A stretch of DNA of 64,000 nt from an uncultured Holophagaceae bacterium (GCA_903913215.1 CAIWKE010000003.1:248001-312000), one strand, 5' to 3'; shown: positions 8,775 through 18,176, counted from the first letter of the stretch. Made by a program: numbers and translations. Notes: a model not told the origin generated them from the letters alone.

Positions 8775-10103
8775 TTAAGCCTGCGCCCAGACGCGCACCA
8801 GGTGCTCGAAGTGCTCACCGCGCTGCTCGAAATTCTCGAACTGGTCGAAGCTCGCGCAGGCGGGGCTGAGGAGCACCTGATCGCCGGGCTGGGCCAGGTT
8901 TAGAGCGGCGGCGACGGCATCATCGAATTTGGGCACCACCTCGTGGGGGAGGTCGCCCAGGTCCCGCTGAAGCTGGGGGATGGCCTCGCCCAGGAAGATC
9001 AGGCGGCGGAGCTTGCCCTGGAGGGCCTCGCGCAGGGGCTCGTAGCTGGCGCCCTTGTCCGTGCCGCCCAACAGCAGAACCAGCGGGCCCGGCAGGGCGC
9101 GGATGGCCGTGAGGGTGGCGTCGACGTTGGTGCCCTTGGAGTCGTTGTAGGCCCGCACACCGCCCTTTTCGCCGCAGAGAGCCATGCGGTGCGCCAGGCC
9201 CGGGTAGCTGCGGAGCCCGGCGCGGAGGCCATCGTGACTCGCGCCACCATGGCGGGCCAGGAGGCTGGCGGCCAGGGCGTTCTCGACGTTGTGGTCACCC
9301 GGGATACGCAGGTCGGTGCGGGACAGCAGGGGCTCGCCGTGCAAATGCAAATGGCCCGCCGCATCACACCAGGCCTCGCACTCCGACCAGCCGAAGCGGG
9401 CCGTGGCGCCAGCGCCGGGGGCGTCCTGCGACCACTCGGGATGGGCCAGGGGCACCACGCGCAAGTCGGCGGCGCTCTGGTGTTCAAAGACGCGCAGCTT
9501 GGTGCGGCGGTAGACCTCCATGGTGCCGTGGCGGGCCAGGTGATCCTCCGTGAGGTTCAGGAAGGCCGCGGCTTCCGCATGGAAGGCCTGAGTCGACTCC
9601 AACTGGTAGCTGCTCAGCTCCACCACGAAGACCGTGTCCGCTGGAGCCGCCTGCACGGCTTCCAGTACCGGCGTGCCAAGGTTGCCACAGGCCACGGCGC
9701 TGATCCCGGCGGCGCGCAGCAGATGGGCCGTGAGGTCTGTCGTGGTGCTCTTGCCGTTGGTGCCGGTCACCGCCAGCACGCGGCTGCCATCCTGGCGCTC
9801 GCGAATGGCCCGGTGGGCAAGTTCGACCTCCCCGATGACCGCGATGCCACGCCGGAGGGCTTCGGCCACGAAGGGAGCTGTGCGCGGAATTCCCGGGCTG
9901 ATGACGAGCTGCTGGCAATCCTCCAGCAGGGCCAGCGGATGGCTGCCCCAGAGCCCGGGAATGCCCGCCTGGGCCAGTTCCTGCTCCAGGGCCGCACTGG
10001 GTTCGGGCCGTGTGTCGGTGAGGACCACGCCCAGCCCCTGCGTCGCCAGAAAGCGGGCTGCCGCCAGTCCCGATCGCCCTGCCCCCATGACCACACTGTG
10101 CAT
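8775..10103 (-). CDS. murD: UDP-N-acetylmuramoyl-L-alanine--D-glutamate ligase
   Basis: Cytoplasmic Mur ligase adding D-glutamate to UDP-MurNAc-L-Ala. The N-terminal Rossmann-like domain opens HSVVMGAGRSGLAAARFL. The ATP loop is VTGTNGKSTTTDL (about residues 113-125), and the Mur ligase central and C-terminal regions show HRMALCGEKGGVRAYNDSKGTN and LLLGGTDKG. At 442 residues it has the normal length. It belongs to the dcw cluster by function and strand but is cut off from mraY by an EAL-domain gene on the opposite strand, so it needs its own promoter in the 10104-10174 gap. ftsW, murG and murC, which usually follow murD, are absent here. Confidence 0.95.
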   Translation of the reverse strand: MHSVVMGAGRSGLAAARFLATQGLGVVLTDTRPEPSAALEQELAQAGIPGLWGSHPLALLEDCQQLVISPGIPRTAPFVAEALRRGIAVIGEVELAHRAIRERQDGSRVLAVTGTNGKSTTTDLTAHLLRAAGISAVACGNLGTPVLEAVQAAPADTVFVVELSSYQLESTQAFHAEAAAFLNLTEDHLARHGTMEVYRRTKLRVFEHQSAADLRVVPLAHPEWSQDAPGAGATARFGWSECEAWCDAAGHLHLHGEPLLSRTDLRIPGDHNVENALAASLLARHGGASHDGLRAGLRSYPGLAHRMALCGEKGGVRAYNDSKGTNVDATLTAIRALPGPLVLLLGGTDKGASYEPLREALQGKLRRLIFLGEAIPQLQRDLGDLPHEVVPKFDDAVAAALNLAQPGDQVLLSPACASFDQFENFEQRGEHFEHLVRVWAQA

Positions 10104-10174
10104 GGCGCCTCCCCCTCCAGGGTAGCGGGGACAGGCCTGGAATGCGGCGTTACACTAGATGGGCTGGGCATTTA

Positions 10175-10954
10175 ATGGAAAGCGATGTGAACATGCCCGA
10201 TGGCATTTTGGAGAGCCTGCTGAGCGGCGAGAGCAAAGTCGTCGCCCACGTGCAGCCCATGTACCGACTCCTGGATAATCGCCTGGTGGCCAAAGAGTAC
10301 TTGGCCCGCCACGTGGATGCAGAGGGCGTCATCCATGCCGTGGGGCCCTATCTGCAGGATCCCTCCCTCTCCTGGGAGGACCGGCTCCGCCTGGACCTGC
10401 GCTTCCTGGAAACCACCTTCGAGACCCTGGCCCGCACCGGGGATGAGCGGCACCTGCACTTCGTGAACCTGGAGCCCGTGAGCCTGGAAGCCCCCAGCTT
10501 CTGGGACAACCTGCCCCGGTGGCTGGCCGCCCTGCCCTTCGGCCCGGACCGCGTGGTCCTGGAGTTCACGGAATCCCAGGGCATCCACGATCCCGAGGAT
10601 CTCAACCGGTTCACCCAGCGCCTGCGGGAATTGGGCCTGATGGTGGCCGTAGATGACCTGGGCGCGGGCGTGGCCAGCCTCACCCACATGGCCCGCATCG
10701 CCCCGGACTTCATCAAGGCGGACCGCAGCCTCGTGGAGCAGGTGCATCGCCGCCCCTATCAGGCCGCCCTGCTGAACGCCCTCTCCCACTTCGCCAAAGC
10801 CATGCGCATCGGCTTCATTGCCGAGGGCATCGAGACACAGGAAGAACTGGAAGCCGTCATGGATGCGGACGTGCCCTGGGGCCAGGGTTTCATCCTGGGC
10901 CAGCCCTGGCCGACGCGCAGCCGACCGCTCATTGTTCCAAATGAGATCGTCTAG
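10175..10954 (+). CDS. EAL-domain cyclic-di-GMP phosphodiesterase
   Basis: Stand-alone EAL domain of 259 residues, with no sensor or membrane part, predicted to hydrolyse c-di-GMP to pGpG. Although the signature reads KEYLAR, the E-x-L-x-R pattern is kept. Every residue of the catalytic set is present: Glu41, Asn98 (VNLEP), Glu130 (EFTES), Asp160-Asp161 (DDLGAG), Lys181 (IKADRS), Glu217 (AEGIET) and Gln237 (GQGF). It should therefore be active. It lies inside the dcw cluster but on the opposite strand, sharing the palindromic stop CTAG with mraY. The start is uncertain: ATG codons at 10142, 10175 and 10193 all have weak ribosome sites. Confidence 0.88.
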   Translation: MESDVNMPDGILESLLSGESKVVAHVQPMYRLLDNRLVAKEYLARHVDAEGVIHAVGPYLQDPSLSWEDRLRLDLRFLETTFETLARTGDERHLHFVNLEPVSLEAPSFWDNLPRWLAALPFGPDRVVLEFTESQGIHDPEDLNRFTQRLRELGLMVAVDDLGAGVASLTHMARIAPDFIKADRSLVEQVHRRPYQAALLNALSHFAKAMRIGFIAEGIETQEELEAVMDADVPWGQGFILGQPWPTRSRPLIVPNEIV

Positions 10955-12039
10955 CGCAGCTTCAGCGAGCTGATCGCCAGGATCGAGCAGACGATGGCCG
11001 TGATCCAGAGGCGGATCACCACCTTGGTCTCCTGCAGGCCACCCAGTTCCAGATGGTGGTGGAACGGGGCCATGCGGAAGATGCGCTTCCCACCCCGAAG
11101 CTTGAAGCTGCCCACTTGCAGGATCACGCTCACGGCCTCCAGCACGAAGAGCCCCCCGGCGATGACTAGCAGCACCTCCTGCTTGATGATGAGGGCCGAG
11201 GTGCCCAGGGCGCCGCCCAGGGCCAGGGAGCCAGTGTCGCCCATGAACATCTCCGCAGGGTGCGCGTTGTACCAGAGGAAGCCCAGGCAGGCCCCCACCA
11301 TGGCGCCCATGAAAACGGTCAGCTCGCCACCGGCCAGCACGTGGGGCACCACCAGATAGGCGGCGATCTTCGCGTGGCCCACCACGTAGGCGAGGATGGC
11401 GTAGGTGAGCGACACGATGAGGGTGCCGCCGATGGCCAACCCATCCAGGCCATCCGTGAGGTTCACGGCGTTGCTGGTGCCCACCATCACCAGCCAGATC
11501 CAGGGGATGAGGAAGATGCCCACATCCGGCTTGAAGTTCTTGAAGAAGGGCACCGAGAGCTTGCTGGTGGCCGCGCCCCGCAGGCCGAAGTGCAGGATGA
11601 GCCAGCCCACCAGGATGGAGATGCCTGTGAGAAGGGCCATCTTCTGCCAGCTGCTGAGGCCCAGGTTCTGCTTCTTGAGCAGCTTCTGCGCGTCATCGAA
11701 GGCGCCCACGGTGCCGAAGCCCAGGAGGGCCAACAGGGAGACCCAGATGGCGCCGCTCTTGAGGTCACACCAGAGCAGGGTGGACACGGTGATCACCACC
11801 ACGATGAGAATGCCCCCCATGGTGGGCGTGCCGGCCTTCTTCTGGTGGTGCTCAGGCCCTTCCCCGCGAATGTGCTGGCCCATCTTCAGCGCCGTCAAAG
11901 TGCGAATCACCCAGGGGCCCAACAACAGACTCAGCACCATGGCCGTAGCCGCAGCCATGGCCGTGCGGAAGGTCACATAGCGGAAGACCGAGAAGCCTGG
12001 AACCAGGTCACGAAAAGGATAGAGAAGCCAAGGCAGCAT
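10951..12039 (-). CDS. mraY: Phospho-N-acetylmuramoyl-pentapeptide transferase
   Basis: Integral membrane enzyme making lipid I from UDP-MurNAc-pentapeptide and undecaprenyl phosphate. About ten hydrophobic segments, the KKAGTPTMGGILI signature (around residue 67), the NLTDGLDGLA aspartate motif and the HHHLE loop near the C-terminus identify MraY. The length of 362 is typical. It starts 34 bases after murF on the same strand. Its stop codon overlaps the stop of the convergent EAL gene by four bases. Confidence 0.96.
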   Translation of the reverse strand: MLPWLLYPFRDLVPGFSVFRYVTFRTAMAAATAMVLSLLLGPWVIRTLTALKMGQHIRGEGPEHHQKKAGTPTMGGILIVVVITVSTLLWCDLKSGAIWVSLLALLGFGTVGAFDDAQKLLKKQNLGLSSWQKMALLTGISILVGWLILHFGLRGAATSKLSVPFFKNFKPDVGIFLIPWIWLVMVGTSNAVNLTDGLDGLAIGGTLIVSLTYAILAYVVGHAKIAAYLVVPHVLAGGELTVFMGAMVGACLGFLWYNAHPAEMFMGDTGSLALGGALGTSALIIKQEVLLVIAGGLFVLEAVSVILQVGSFKLRGGKRIFRMAPFHHHLELGGLQETKVVIRLWITAIVCSILAISSLKLR

Positions 12040-12073
12040 GAGCAGTCCGGGAAGCAGGGTTCAGGGCGATAGG

Positions 12074-13423
12074 TCAGTGAGTGAGGAGCCAGGCCACGGT
12101 GCGTTCCGCGCGCCAGTAGCGGCTACCCTTCACCAGGATACGGGCTCCGGGCGGGATTGCGCCAAGTCCCTCCGCAGCGTCGCGCAGGGCCTCGAAGTCC
12201 GGGAAGGCCCGGGCGCCTGGACCGAAGCCCTCGGCATACTCCGCGGCGAACTCGCCGTAGGCCCAGAGCCGCGCGAGGCCAAGCGCCTTCAGCCCCGCCC
12301 CAGTGTCCCGGTGGACCGAAGCTGCGTCCGGGCCCAGTTCCCGCATGGACCCCAGCACCGCCACCGCCTCGCCGCCCGGCAGCAGCAGCAGGGCCTGAGC
12401 GCAGGCCAGGATGGAGTCGGGGTTGGCATTGTAGGTCTCGTCCAGAAGCAGGCCCCCGCCAGCGAGGGGGTTCAGGCGACCCCGCCCAGGCTCCGGTGTG
12501 ACACTGGCCAGGCCCTGGGCGATCTGATCGCCGCCGAAGCCCAGGTGCAGCGCCAAGGCTGCCGCCAGGGCCGCGTTGCGGATCTGGTGCTCGCCGGGCA
12601 GCTGGAGGCGCAGGGGCAGCACCCCCTGAGGGCTGCGCAAGTGGAAGGCGCCACCGGCGGCGCCCAGGGATTCCACGGCCTCCCAGGCATAGGTCTGGCC
12701 CTCGCCCACGGGCAGGGCCTGGGCATGGCGGGCCCAAGGCTGTTCGGCAATCCAGCGGCACCAGGAATCCGTGGCCAGATGGGTCCACACGCCGCCCCGG
12801 CGCAGGCCCGCCACCAGCTCGCCCTTGGCTTCGGCCACGCCCTGCTGACCGCTCGGGAAGTTCTCCAGGTGGGCGGTGCCCACCAGCGTGATGAGGCCTG
12901 CGTCCAGGGGCGCGATTTCCGTGAGGCGTCGGATCTCGCCGGGCGTGCTCATCCCCATCTCCAGCACCGCGGCCGCCAGGCCCTCGGGGAGGGTGGCCAG
13001 GGCCTCGGGCAGGCCCAGGGTGTTGTTGCGATTGCCGGGCGTCTTCCAGCCCCCCAGGGCCGCCGCCAGCAGCTCTTTGGTGCTGGTCTTGCCCACGCTG
13101 CCCGTGACGCCCAGGACCAGTCGGGGCCGCACCGCCTCCAGGCGGGCCTGGCCCCAGCGCTGCAGGGCCTCCAGGGTGTCGGGCACGATTAGTTGTGGAC
13201 AATCAATGTCAACCACGTGATCCACCAGCAGGGCCACGGCGCCCTTCTCCAGGGCCTGTGCGGCAAACTCGTGGCCGTCCCGCTCCGCCCGCAGGGCCAC
13301 GAAGCAGGCGCCCGGCTGCAGCGTTCGAGTATCCAGGGAGAGCGAGGTGGGGGCCAGGGCGCCGTCGCCACGGATTTCCGCGCCCAGCTCGGCGGCGATC
13401 TGGAAAAGGGACCAGTCGTTCAT
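12074..13423 (-). CDS. murF: UDP-MurNAc-tripeptide--D-alanyl-D-alanine ligase
   Basis: Cytoplasmic Mur ligase adding D-Ala-D-Ala to complete the UDP-MurNAc-pentapeptide. The ATP loop VTGSVGKTSTKELL is near residues 109-122, and the GNRNNTLGLP segment is characteristic of MurF. The substrate region ends with LLDETYNANPDS. The length of 449 is normal. Its ATG overlaps the tsaC stop as ATGA, so it is co-translated with the upstream gene. It is part of the murE-tsaC-murF-mraY run. Confidence 0.95.
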   Translation of the reverse strand: MNDWSLFQIAAELGAEIRGDGALAPTSLSLDTRTLQPGACFVALRAERDGHEFAAQALEKGAVALLVDHVVDIDCPQLIVPDTLEALQRWGQARLEAVRPRLVLGVTGSVGKTSTKELLAAALGGWKTPGNRNNTLGLPEALATLPEGLAAAVLEMGMSTPGEIRRLTEIAPLDAGLITLVGTAHLENFPSGQQGVAEAKGELVAGLRRGGVWTHLATDSWCRWIAEQPWARHAQALPVGEGQTYAWEAVESLGAAGGAFHLRSPQGVLPLRLQLPGEHQIRNAALAAALALHLGFGGDQIAQGLASVTPEPGRGRLNPLAGGGLLLDETYNANPDSILACAQALLLLPGGEAVAVLGSMRELGPDAASVHRDTGAGLKALGLARLWAYGEFAAEYAEGFGPGARAFPDFEALRDAAEGLGAIPPGARILVKGSRYWRAERTVAWLLTH

Positions 13424-14403
13424 GGGTGCTCCTGGGTGGAGGCGCGGCGCAGGCGGTCCCGCACTGCCAGCCAGGCCTCGGTCTCCGGGGGCTGCTCCAT
13501 GAAGATGACCTCATAGCCAGCGTCATCCAGCTCATGCAGGAGGGCGTAGAGCCGCATGGCCACGACTTCGGCCTCCAGCGGCAGGAGCAGGCCGAAGACG
13601 CCATCAGGCAGGCGCGGCAAGGCCCCCAGGGCCACGTAGACCATCCGTCCGTGGGCCTTTCGAACCCCCGTGCCCGGAGCCACCAGCTCCAACCGGGCCT
13701 TGGGCGCGTAGTGCCGCGCCAGCATCCCGGGCGCCGCCTGAGTTTCGTCGGTCCCAACAGATCCCGCCCAGACCTCCACAGGTCCTAATATCTCGCCCAA
13801 TTCCGCTGGCGGAATGGGGCCTGGCCTCAATATGCGTGGGGACTGCCCCGACAGATCAAGAATGGTGGACTCCAGCCCCGCCGTGGTGGGGCCGCCATCC
13901 AGAATGAGGTCCACGGCTTCGCCCAGGCTGGAGGCCACATGCTCGGCGGTGGTGGGCGACAGGTGCTGGCTGCGGTTGGCGCTGGGGGCCGCCAGGGGCC
14001 GACCCAGGGCGCGGATGAGGGCCAGGGCCACCGGATGCGAAGGGCAGCGCAGGGCCACGCTGGGGCCCCCGGCCCGGACGATGGCGGGCACCAGGGCCGA
14101 GGCGGGCAGCACCAGGGTCAGGGGCCCGGGCCAGAAGCGTTCCGCCAAGGCCTGGGCCTGGGGCGTCCAGTGGCTCACGAGGGGCTGCGCTGAAGCCGCG
14201 TCCGCCACGTGGAGGATCACCGGATTGGTCGCGGGCCGGCCCTTGGCCGCGTAGATGCGAGCTACGGCCTCGGGATTCAGGCCATCGGCCCCCAGGCCGT
14301 ACACGGTCTCCGTGGGGAAGGCCACCAGGTGTCCCGCAGCCAGGATGGCTGCCGCCTCGGCGATGGCCGGATCCTCAGGGGAGCTGACGGGGAGGATCCG
14401 CAT
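13420..14403 (-). CDS. tsaC: L-threonylcarbamoyladenylate synthase (Sua5/TsaC type)
   Basis: Makes threonylcarbamoyl-AMP for the t6A37 modification of ANN-decoding tRNAs. The YrdC domain (about residues 10-200) shows FPTETVYGLG, KGRPATNPVILH and the LAAPSANRS motif. A C-terminal Sua5-type domain follows (HYAPKARLEL), making it the long form (327 residues), rather than the short TsaC. Placement between murE and murF with overlapping stop/start codons on both sides is unusual for a dcw cluster and suggests co-translation with cell-wall genes. ATG at 14403 is preferred; GTG at 14406 also fits the GGGAG upstream. Confidence 0.93.
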   Translation of the reverse strand: MRILPVSSPEDPAIAEAAAILAAGHLVAFPTETVYGLGADGLNPEAVARIYAAKGRPATNPVILHVADAASAQPLVSHWTPQAQALAERFWPGPLTLVLPASALVPAIVRAGGPSVALRCPSHPVALALIRALGRPLAAPSANRSQHLSPTTAEHVASSLGEAVDLILDGGPTTAGLESTILDLSGQSPRILRPGPIPPAELGEILGPVEVWAGSVGTDETQAAPGMLARHYAPKARLELVAPGTGVRKAHGRMVYVALGALPRLPDGVFGLLLPLEAEVVAMRLYALLHELDDAGYEVIFMEQPPETEAWLAVRDRLRRASTQEHP

Positions 14404-15860
14404 CACGCCGACTCCCGCAAGGCCGCTTCCACGGCCTCGCGGTCACTGTAGGGATGCTTCACACCGTGGATCTCCTGATAGGGCTCGTGGCCCTTGCCGG
14501 CCAGCAGCAGCAGGTCGCCGGGGCGGCAGTCCGCCAGGGCGCGGCGCACCATGCCCCGCCGGTCCGCGTCGCGGTGGTAGCGTTGCTCATCGGCGCGGAT
14601 CTCGATGGGGATGCCCGGGGCAGCGTCGTCCAGGATGCGCTCGGGATCCTCAGAGCGGGGGTTGTCGCTGGTGTGCCAGACCACATCGGCGCCCACGGCC
14701 ACGGCCGCAGCCATGAGGGGGCGCTTGGTGCGGTCGCGGTCCCCGCCGCAGCCGAAGAGCACGTGGAGGCGCGCGCCGGGGGTGAGCAGGCGACGGCCCT
14801 CCACCAGGAGCTTCTCCAGGGCATCGGGCGTGTGCGCGTAGTCCACCATGACGCCGAAGGGCTGCCCGCAGTCCACGCGCTCCAGGCGGCCCGGGGCGCC
14901 ACTCACGCAGGTCACGGCAGGCACCAGGCGAGCCAGGTCGAAGCCCGCCTCGGCGCAGGCGGCCAAGGCCGCCAGCAGGTTGTAGGCGTTGAAGCGGCCC
15001 AGCAGCGGACTCGCCACCGGCCACTGGCCCCTGGGTGTGACCAGGGTGAAGCGGGTGCCCGTGGGGCCAAGGTCCAGGTCCGTGGCGCGATAGTCGGCCT
15101 CGCGGTCCAGGGCGTAGCCCAGACACCCGGCTTCCGAGAGAAGACGCTGGCCATAGGGATCGTCGGCGTTGGCCAGGAAGCGCTGGCATTGACCACGCAG
15201 GGCCGCCTTGGCCTGGAAATAGGCCTCCAGGGTGCCGTGGTAGTCCAGGTGGTCCTGGGTGAGGTTGGTGAAGAGGCCCACCTGGAAGTGGGCCCCATGG
15301 ACCCGGCCCAGGCAGAGGGCATGGCTGCTCACCTCCACCGCGGAGGCCACGTCGCCGGCACTCACGCTGCGCGCCAGCCACCGATAGAAGGCGGGACTTT
15401 CGGGGGTGGTGCGAACGGCCTCTTCTTCCAGATTTCCGGCTGCGTTCAGCACCGTGCCCACCAGGCCGCAGCCCAGGCCCGCGCCGCGCAGAAGCTGGCG
15501 GATGAGGGTGGTGGTGGTGGTCTTGCCATTGGTGCCCGTGACACCGATGAGAGCCAGGGCTTCATCCGGGGCACAGTGCAGGCGCCGGGCCAGGTCCGCC
15601 ATGCGCAGCCGGGGTTCGCCCTCAAAGCGGCAGGTGGCGATGCCCTCCGGGGCTTCCACCGGCGTCTCACTGAGGACGGCGCAGGCACCCTGCTCCAGGG
15701 CCTGGGGCAGGAAGCTGGCCCCGTCGGCCTTCTCCCCCTTCAGGGCCAGGAAGGCCCAGCCGGGCCCCAGCTCGCGGCTGTCGCTGCTGAGATCCAGCAC
15801 CTCCACATCGGGCCCCGCGGTGCGCACGGCGAGGCCGTCGATGAGTGTGTCCAGCTTCAT
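14403..15860 (-). CDS. murE: UDP-MurNAc-L-Ala-D-Glu:diaminoacid ligase
   Basis: Mur ligase adding the third amino acid of the stem peptide. The ATP loop VTGTNGKTTTTTLI is near residues 109-122. The MurE substrate segment TTPESPAFYRWL and the DNPRSEDPERIL motif (residues ~400-411) are present. DNPR is the motif associated with meso-diaminopimelate use, so the peptidoglycan is probably mDAP-type, as in other Gram-negatives. The length of 485 is normal. The ATG overlaps the ftsI stop (ATGA), and the stop overlaps tsaC. Confidence 0.95.
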   Translation of the reverse strand: MKLDTLIDGLAVRTAGPDVEVLDLSSDSRELGPGWAFLALKGEKADGASFLPQALEQGACAVLSETPVEAPEGIATCRFEGEPRLRMADLARRLHCAPDEALALIGVTGTNGKTTTTTLIRQLLRGAGLGCGLVGTVLNAAGNLEEEAVRTTPESPAFYRWLARSVSAGDVASAVEVSSHALCLGRVHGAHFQVGLFTNLTQDHLDYHGTLEAYFQAKAALRGQCQRFLANADDPYGQRLLSEAGCLGYALDREADYRATDLDLGPTGTRFTLVTPRGQWPVASPLLGRFNAYNLLAALAACAEAGFDLARLVPAVTCVSGAPGRLERVDCGQPFGVMVDYAHTPDALEKLLVEGRRLLTPGARLHVLFGCGGDRDRTKRPLMAAAVAVGADVVWHTSDNPRSEDPERILDDAAPGIPIEIRADEQRYHRDADRRGMVRRALADCRPGDLLLLAGKGHEPYQEIHGVKHPYSDREAVEAALRESA

Positions 15861-17959
15861 GGCAACCCCGCCTTGATCTTCACCACCGTGCCGGGCTCCA
15901 GGGGCGCGCCTGGCTCGGGACTCTGTCCCAGCACCCGCGTGGCCGTGATGCCGCCTGAGTTCGTCTCGATCCTGGGCGTGCCGCCCACCAACACCACGCG
16001 ATGGATGGCCGCCTTGAGGCTGAGCCCCTTGAGGTCCGGCACCCGCCCGCGCTCCACGTGAACCGTGGCCTCGTCTGTTTCGCTCACGGGCCAGTCCCGC
16101 AGGGAGAGCTTCAGATCCTTCTCCGGGTCCTGGTCCGGGCTGGTCTTGCGGAAGCGCTCAATGCCATCGCCGATGCGCTTGAAGAGCGGCGCCGCCACAC
16201 CGCCACCATCGGCGTCTCCGCCCGGGTCATCCAGCATGACCAGCACACCGTATTGGGGCTTTTCCGCAGGGAAGAAACCCATGAAGGAGGCGAAGTGGCG
16301 CTTGGGGTCGTACTTGCCGTCGATGAGCTTGCGGCTGGTGCCGGTCTTGCCGAAGGCCTCCACACCGTTGTCCAGCTTGGCCCGCCGCCCGGTGCCCTGG
16401 GTGATGACGCCCTTCAGGGTCTCCTTCATGAGGTTGGCGGTCTCCTCGCTGATGACTTGGCCCCGCACCTCGGGCTTGAACTCCTTGAGCAGCAGGCCCT
16501 TGTCGTTGTAAATGCGCTGCACAAGGATGGGCCGCATGAGCTTGCCGCCGTTGGCCAGGGCGCAGCCGGCCATGAGGATCTGCAGGGGCGTGGTGTTGAG
16601 CCCGTAGCCGTAGGAGAAGGTGTACTGGGTGGGCAGGCTCCAGCGGTCCGGGGCGATGAGGCGGCCCGAGCTCTCGCCGGGGAAGTTCAGGCCCGTGGCC
16701 TCACCGAAGCCGAACTTGCGCAGGTACTGGTAGTGGACGGCGGGGTCCAGCCGGGTGCCCATCTTGGCGGCGCCGATGTTGGAGCTCTGCCAGAGCACCT
16801 CCTCGAAGCTGATGACGCCATGCTTGTGCGTGTCCGTGATGACCGGGGCCTTGGTGCTGTACTGCCAACGGCCGGGCCCGCAGTCGATGCGCTCGCCCAG
16901 ATGGACCTTGCGTTCCTCCAGAGCGATGGCCGCCGTGAAGATCTTCATGGTGGAGCCGGGTTCGTAGACATCCTCCACGGGGTGCACCTTGCGGGCCGCC
17001 TTCTGTCGCTCCAGCTCCCGGCGCAGCTCCTCCTGCTCCCCGGCGGACAGCTCGGACTCGGAACGGTTGCGGAACTTCTTGGGCAGGATGTGGTTCGGGT
17101 CGAAGGTGGGAGTGCCCGCCATGGCCAGGATCTCGCCGCTCTGGGGATCCACCACCACCGCGTAGGCCGAGTGGGGCTTGGAGAGCCGCATGCCCTCCTC
17201 CAGGGCGTCCTCGACCAGATGCTGGATGGAGGCGTCGATGCTCAGCTGCAGGGAGGCCCCGTTCACCGGGATCTGGCTGTAGTTCTCCTGGAGGATGAGC
17301 AGCTTGCCATGGGCGTCGCGGGGGGCGATGAGCTCGCCCTTGAGGCCAGAGAGCTGCTTGTCGTAGGTCTGCTCGATGCCCAGCTGGCCCAGCCCGTCGA
17401 TGTTGGTGAAGCCGATGATCTGGGCGGCGAGGTTGCCCCGGGGATAGAAGCGCTGGCTCTCGGGCTGGAACTCGATGCCGTCCAGGTCCAGGGCGCGGAT
17501 GGCTGCCACCTTCAAGGGCGGCAGGTGGCGTTCCAGGTAGACGAAGGACTTCCGCTTGAGCAGCTTCTCCAGCACCTGGCCCTTGGTCTGCTCCAGGATG
17601 GGCGCCAGCTTGGCGGCCACTTCCGCCGCGGCCTTGCGGTCCGGGTTGCCCCACTGGCGGTCCTCGCCCTTGCCGGACTTGTAGGCCGGGTAGAACACGC
17701 GGGGATCGGCGAAGAGGCTCTCGACTTTGATGGAGATGGCCAGGGGCTCCCCACGCCGGTCCAGCAGCTCTCCCCGGATGGGCGGCACCGGCACGATGGT
17801 GGTGTGCTGCTGATCGGCTTTGGCCTGGTACTTCCGATGCTCGATACCCTGAAGCCAGACCAGGCGCAGCAGGATGAGGAGGGCCCAGAAGGCCATGCCA
17901 CCCATGAGCCAGGGCATCCGCCCGCCCAGCAGATCCTCAGGATCCTGCCGGCCCAGCAT
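15857..17959 (-). CDS. ftsI: Septal peptidoglycan transpeptidase FtsI (PBP3-like) with PASTA domain
   Basis: Class B penicillin-binding protein of the divisome that cross-links septal peptidoglycan. From the N-terminus: a short cytoplasmic stretch, one membrane anchor (FWALLILLRLVWL), a dimerisation region starting RGELLDRRGEPLAIS, then the transpeptidase with STMK (about Ser336), the SSN box (WQSSNIGAAK) and KTG (FGKTGTSRK). The last ~60 residues are one PASTA domain (VPDLKGLSLKAAIHRV). The PASTA tail recalls SpoVD/PBP2x and is not found in enterobacterial FtsI. The start is unsure: ATG at 17959 lacks a clear ribosome site, and GTG at 18043 would add 28 residues. Confidence 0.9.
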   Translation of the reverse strand: MLGRQDPEDLLGGRMPWLMGGMAFWALLILLRLVWLQGIEHRKYQAKADQQHTTIVPVPPIRGELLDRRGEPLAISIKVESLFADPRVFYPAYKSGKGEDRQWGNPDRKAAAEVAAKLAPILEQTKGQVLEKLLKRKSFVYLERHLPPLKVAAIRALDLDGIEFQPESQRFYPRGNLAAQIIGFTNIDGLGQLGIEQTYDKQLSGLKGELIAPRDAHGKLLILQENYSQIPVNGASLQLSIDASIQHLVEDALEEGMRLSKPHSAYAVVVDPQSGEILAMAGTPTFDPNHILPKKFRNRSESELSAGEQEELRRELERQKAARKVHPVEDVYEPGSTMKIFTAAIALEERKVHLGERIDCGPGRWQYSTKAPVITDTHKHGVISFEEVLWQSSNIGAAKMGTRLDPAVHYQYLRKFGFGEATGLNFPGESSGRLIAPDRWSLPTQYTFSYGYGLNTTPLQILMAGCALANGGKLMRPILVQRIYNDKGLLLKEFKPEVRGQVISEETANLMKETLKGVITQGTGRRAKLDNGVEAFGKTGTSRKLIDGKYDPKRHFASFMGFFPAEKPQYGVLVMLDDPGGDADGGGVAAPLFKRIGDGIERFRKTSPDQDPEKDLKLSLRDWPVSETDEATVHVERGRVPDLKGLSLKAAIHRVVLVGGTPRIETNSGGITATRVLGQSPEPGAPLEPGTVVKIKAGLP

Positions 17960-18120
17960 ACGCCGGGAGGTCTGGGGTGCAGTGGCGAAGCGGAAGGACA
18001 CGGTGAAGGGCCAGGATGCGAGGTTGGAAGAGGAAGGGCCCACGGCCCCGTGCTACTAGCCTAACGGGCTGCGGGTCGCTTGGCCGTGGGCCAGGAGAAA
18101 GAATCGCCCTAAACGGGAAA

Positions 18121-18143
18121 GGGCCGCCAAACCCGAGCGGCCC
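18121..18143. repeat. Small hairpin between ftsL and ftsI
   Basis: GGGCCGC and GCGGCCC pair as a 7-bp stem around a 9-base loop, inside the otherwise gene-free 18044-18176 gap. On the transcribed (minus) strand it is followed by TTTCCC, so it could attenuate or process the ftsL-ftsI message. There is no U-tract long enough for a standard terminator. Confidence 0.35.
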
Positions 18144-18176
18144 CCCGACCCCAGACTCTGGATTCCAGACCCTGGT

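Noticed and set aside
14454-16061. 535-codon plus-strand open frame opposite murE
   Set aside because: MurE motifs are on the minus strand. This frame shows no start signal or family feature.
16001-18064. 687-codon plus-strand open frame opposite ftsI
   Set aside because: The minus strand carries STMK, SSN and KTG boxes; the plus frame is low-complexity Gly/Leu/Gln sequence.
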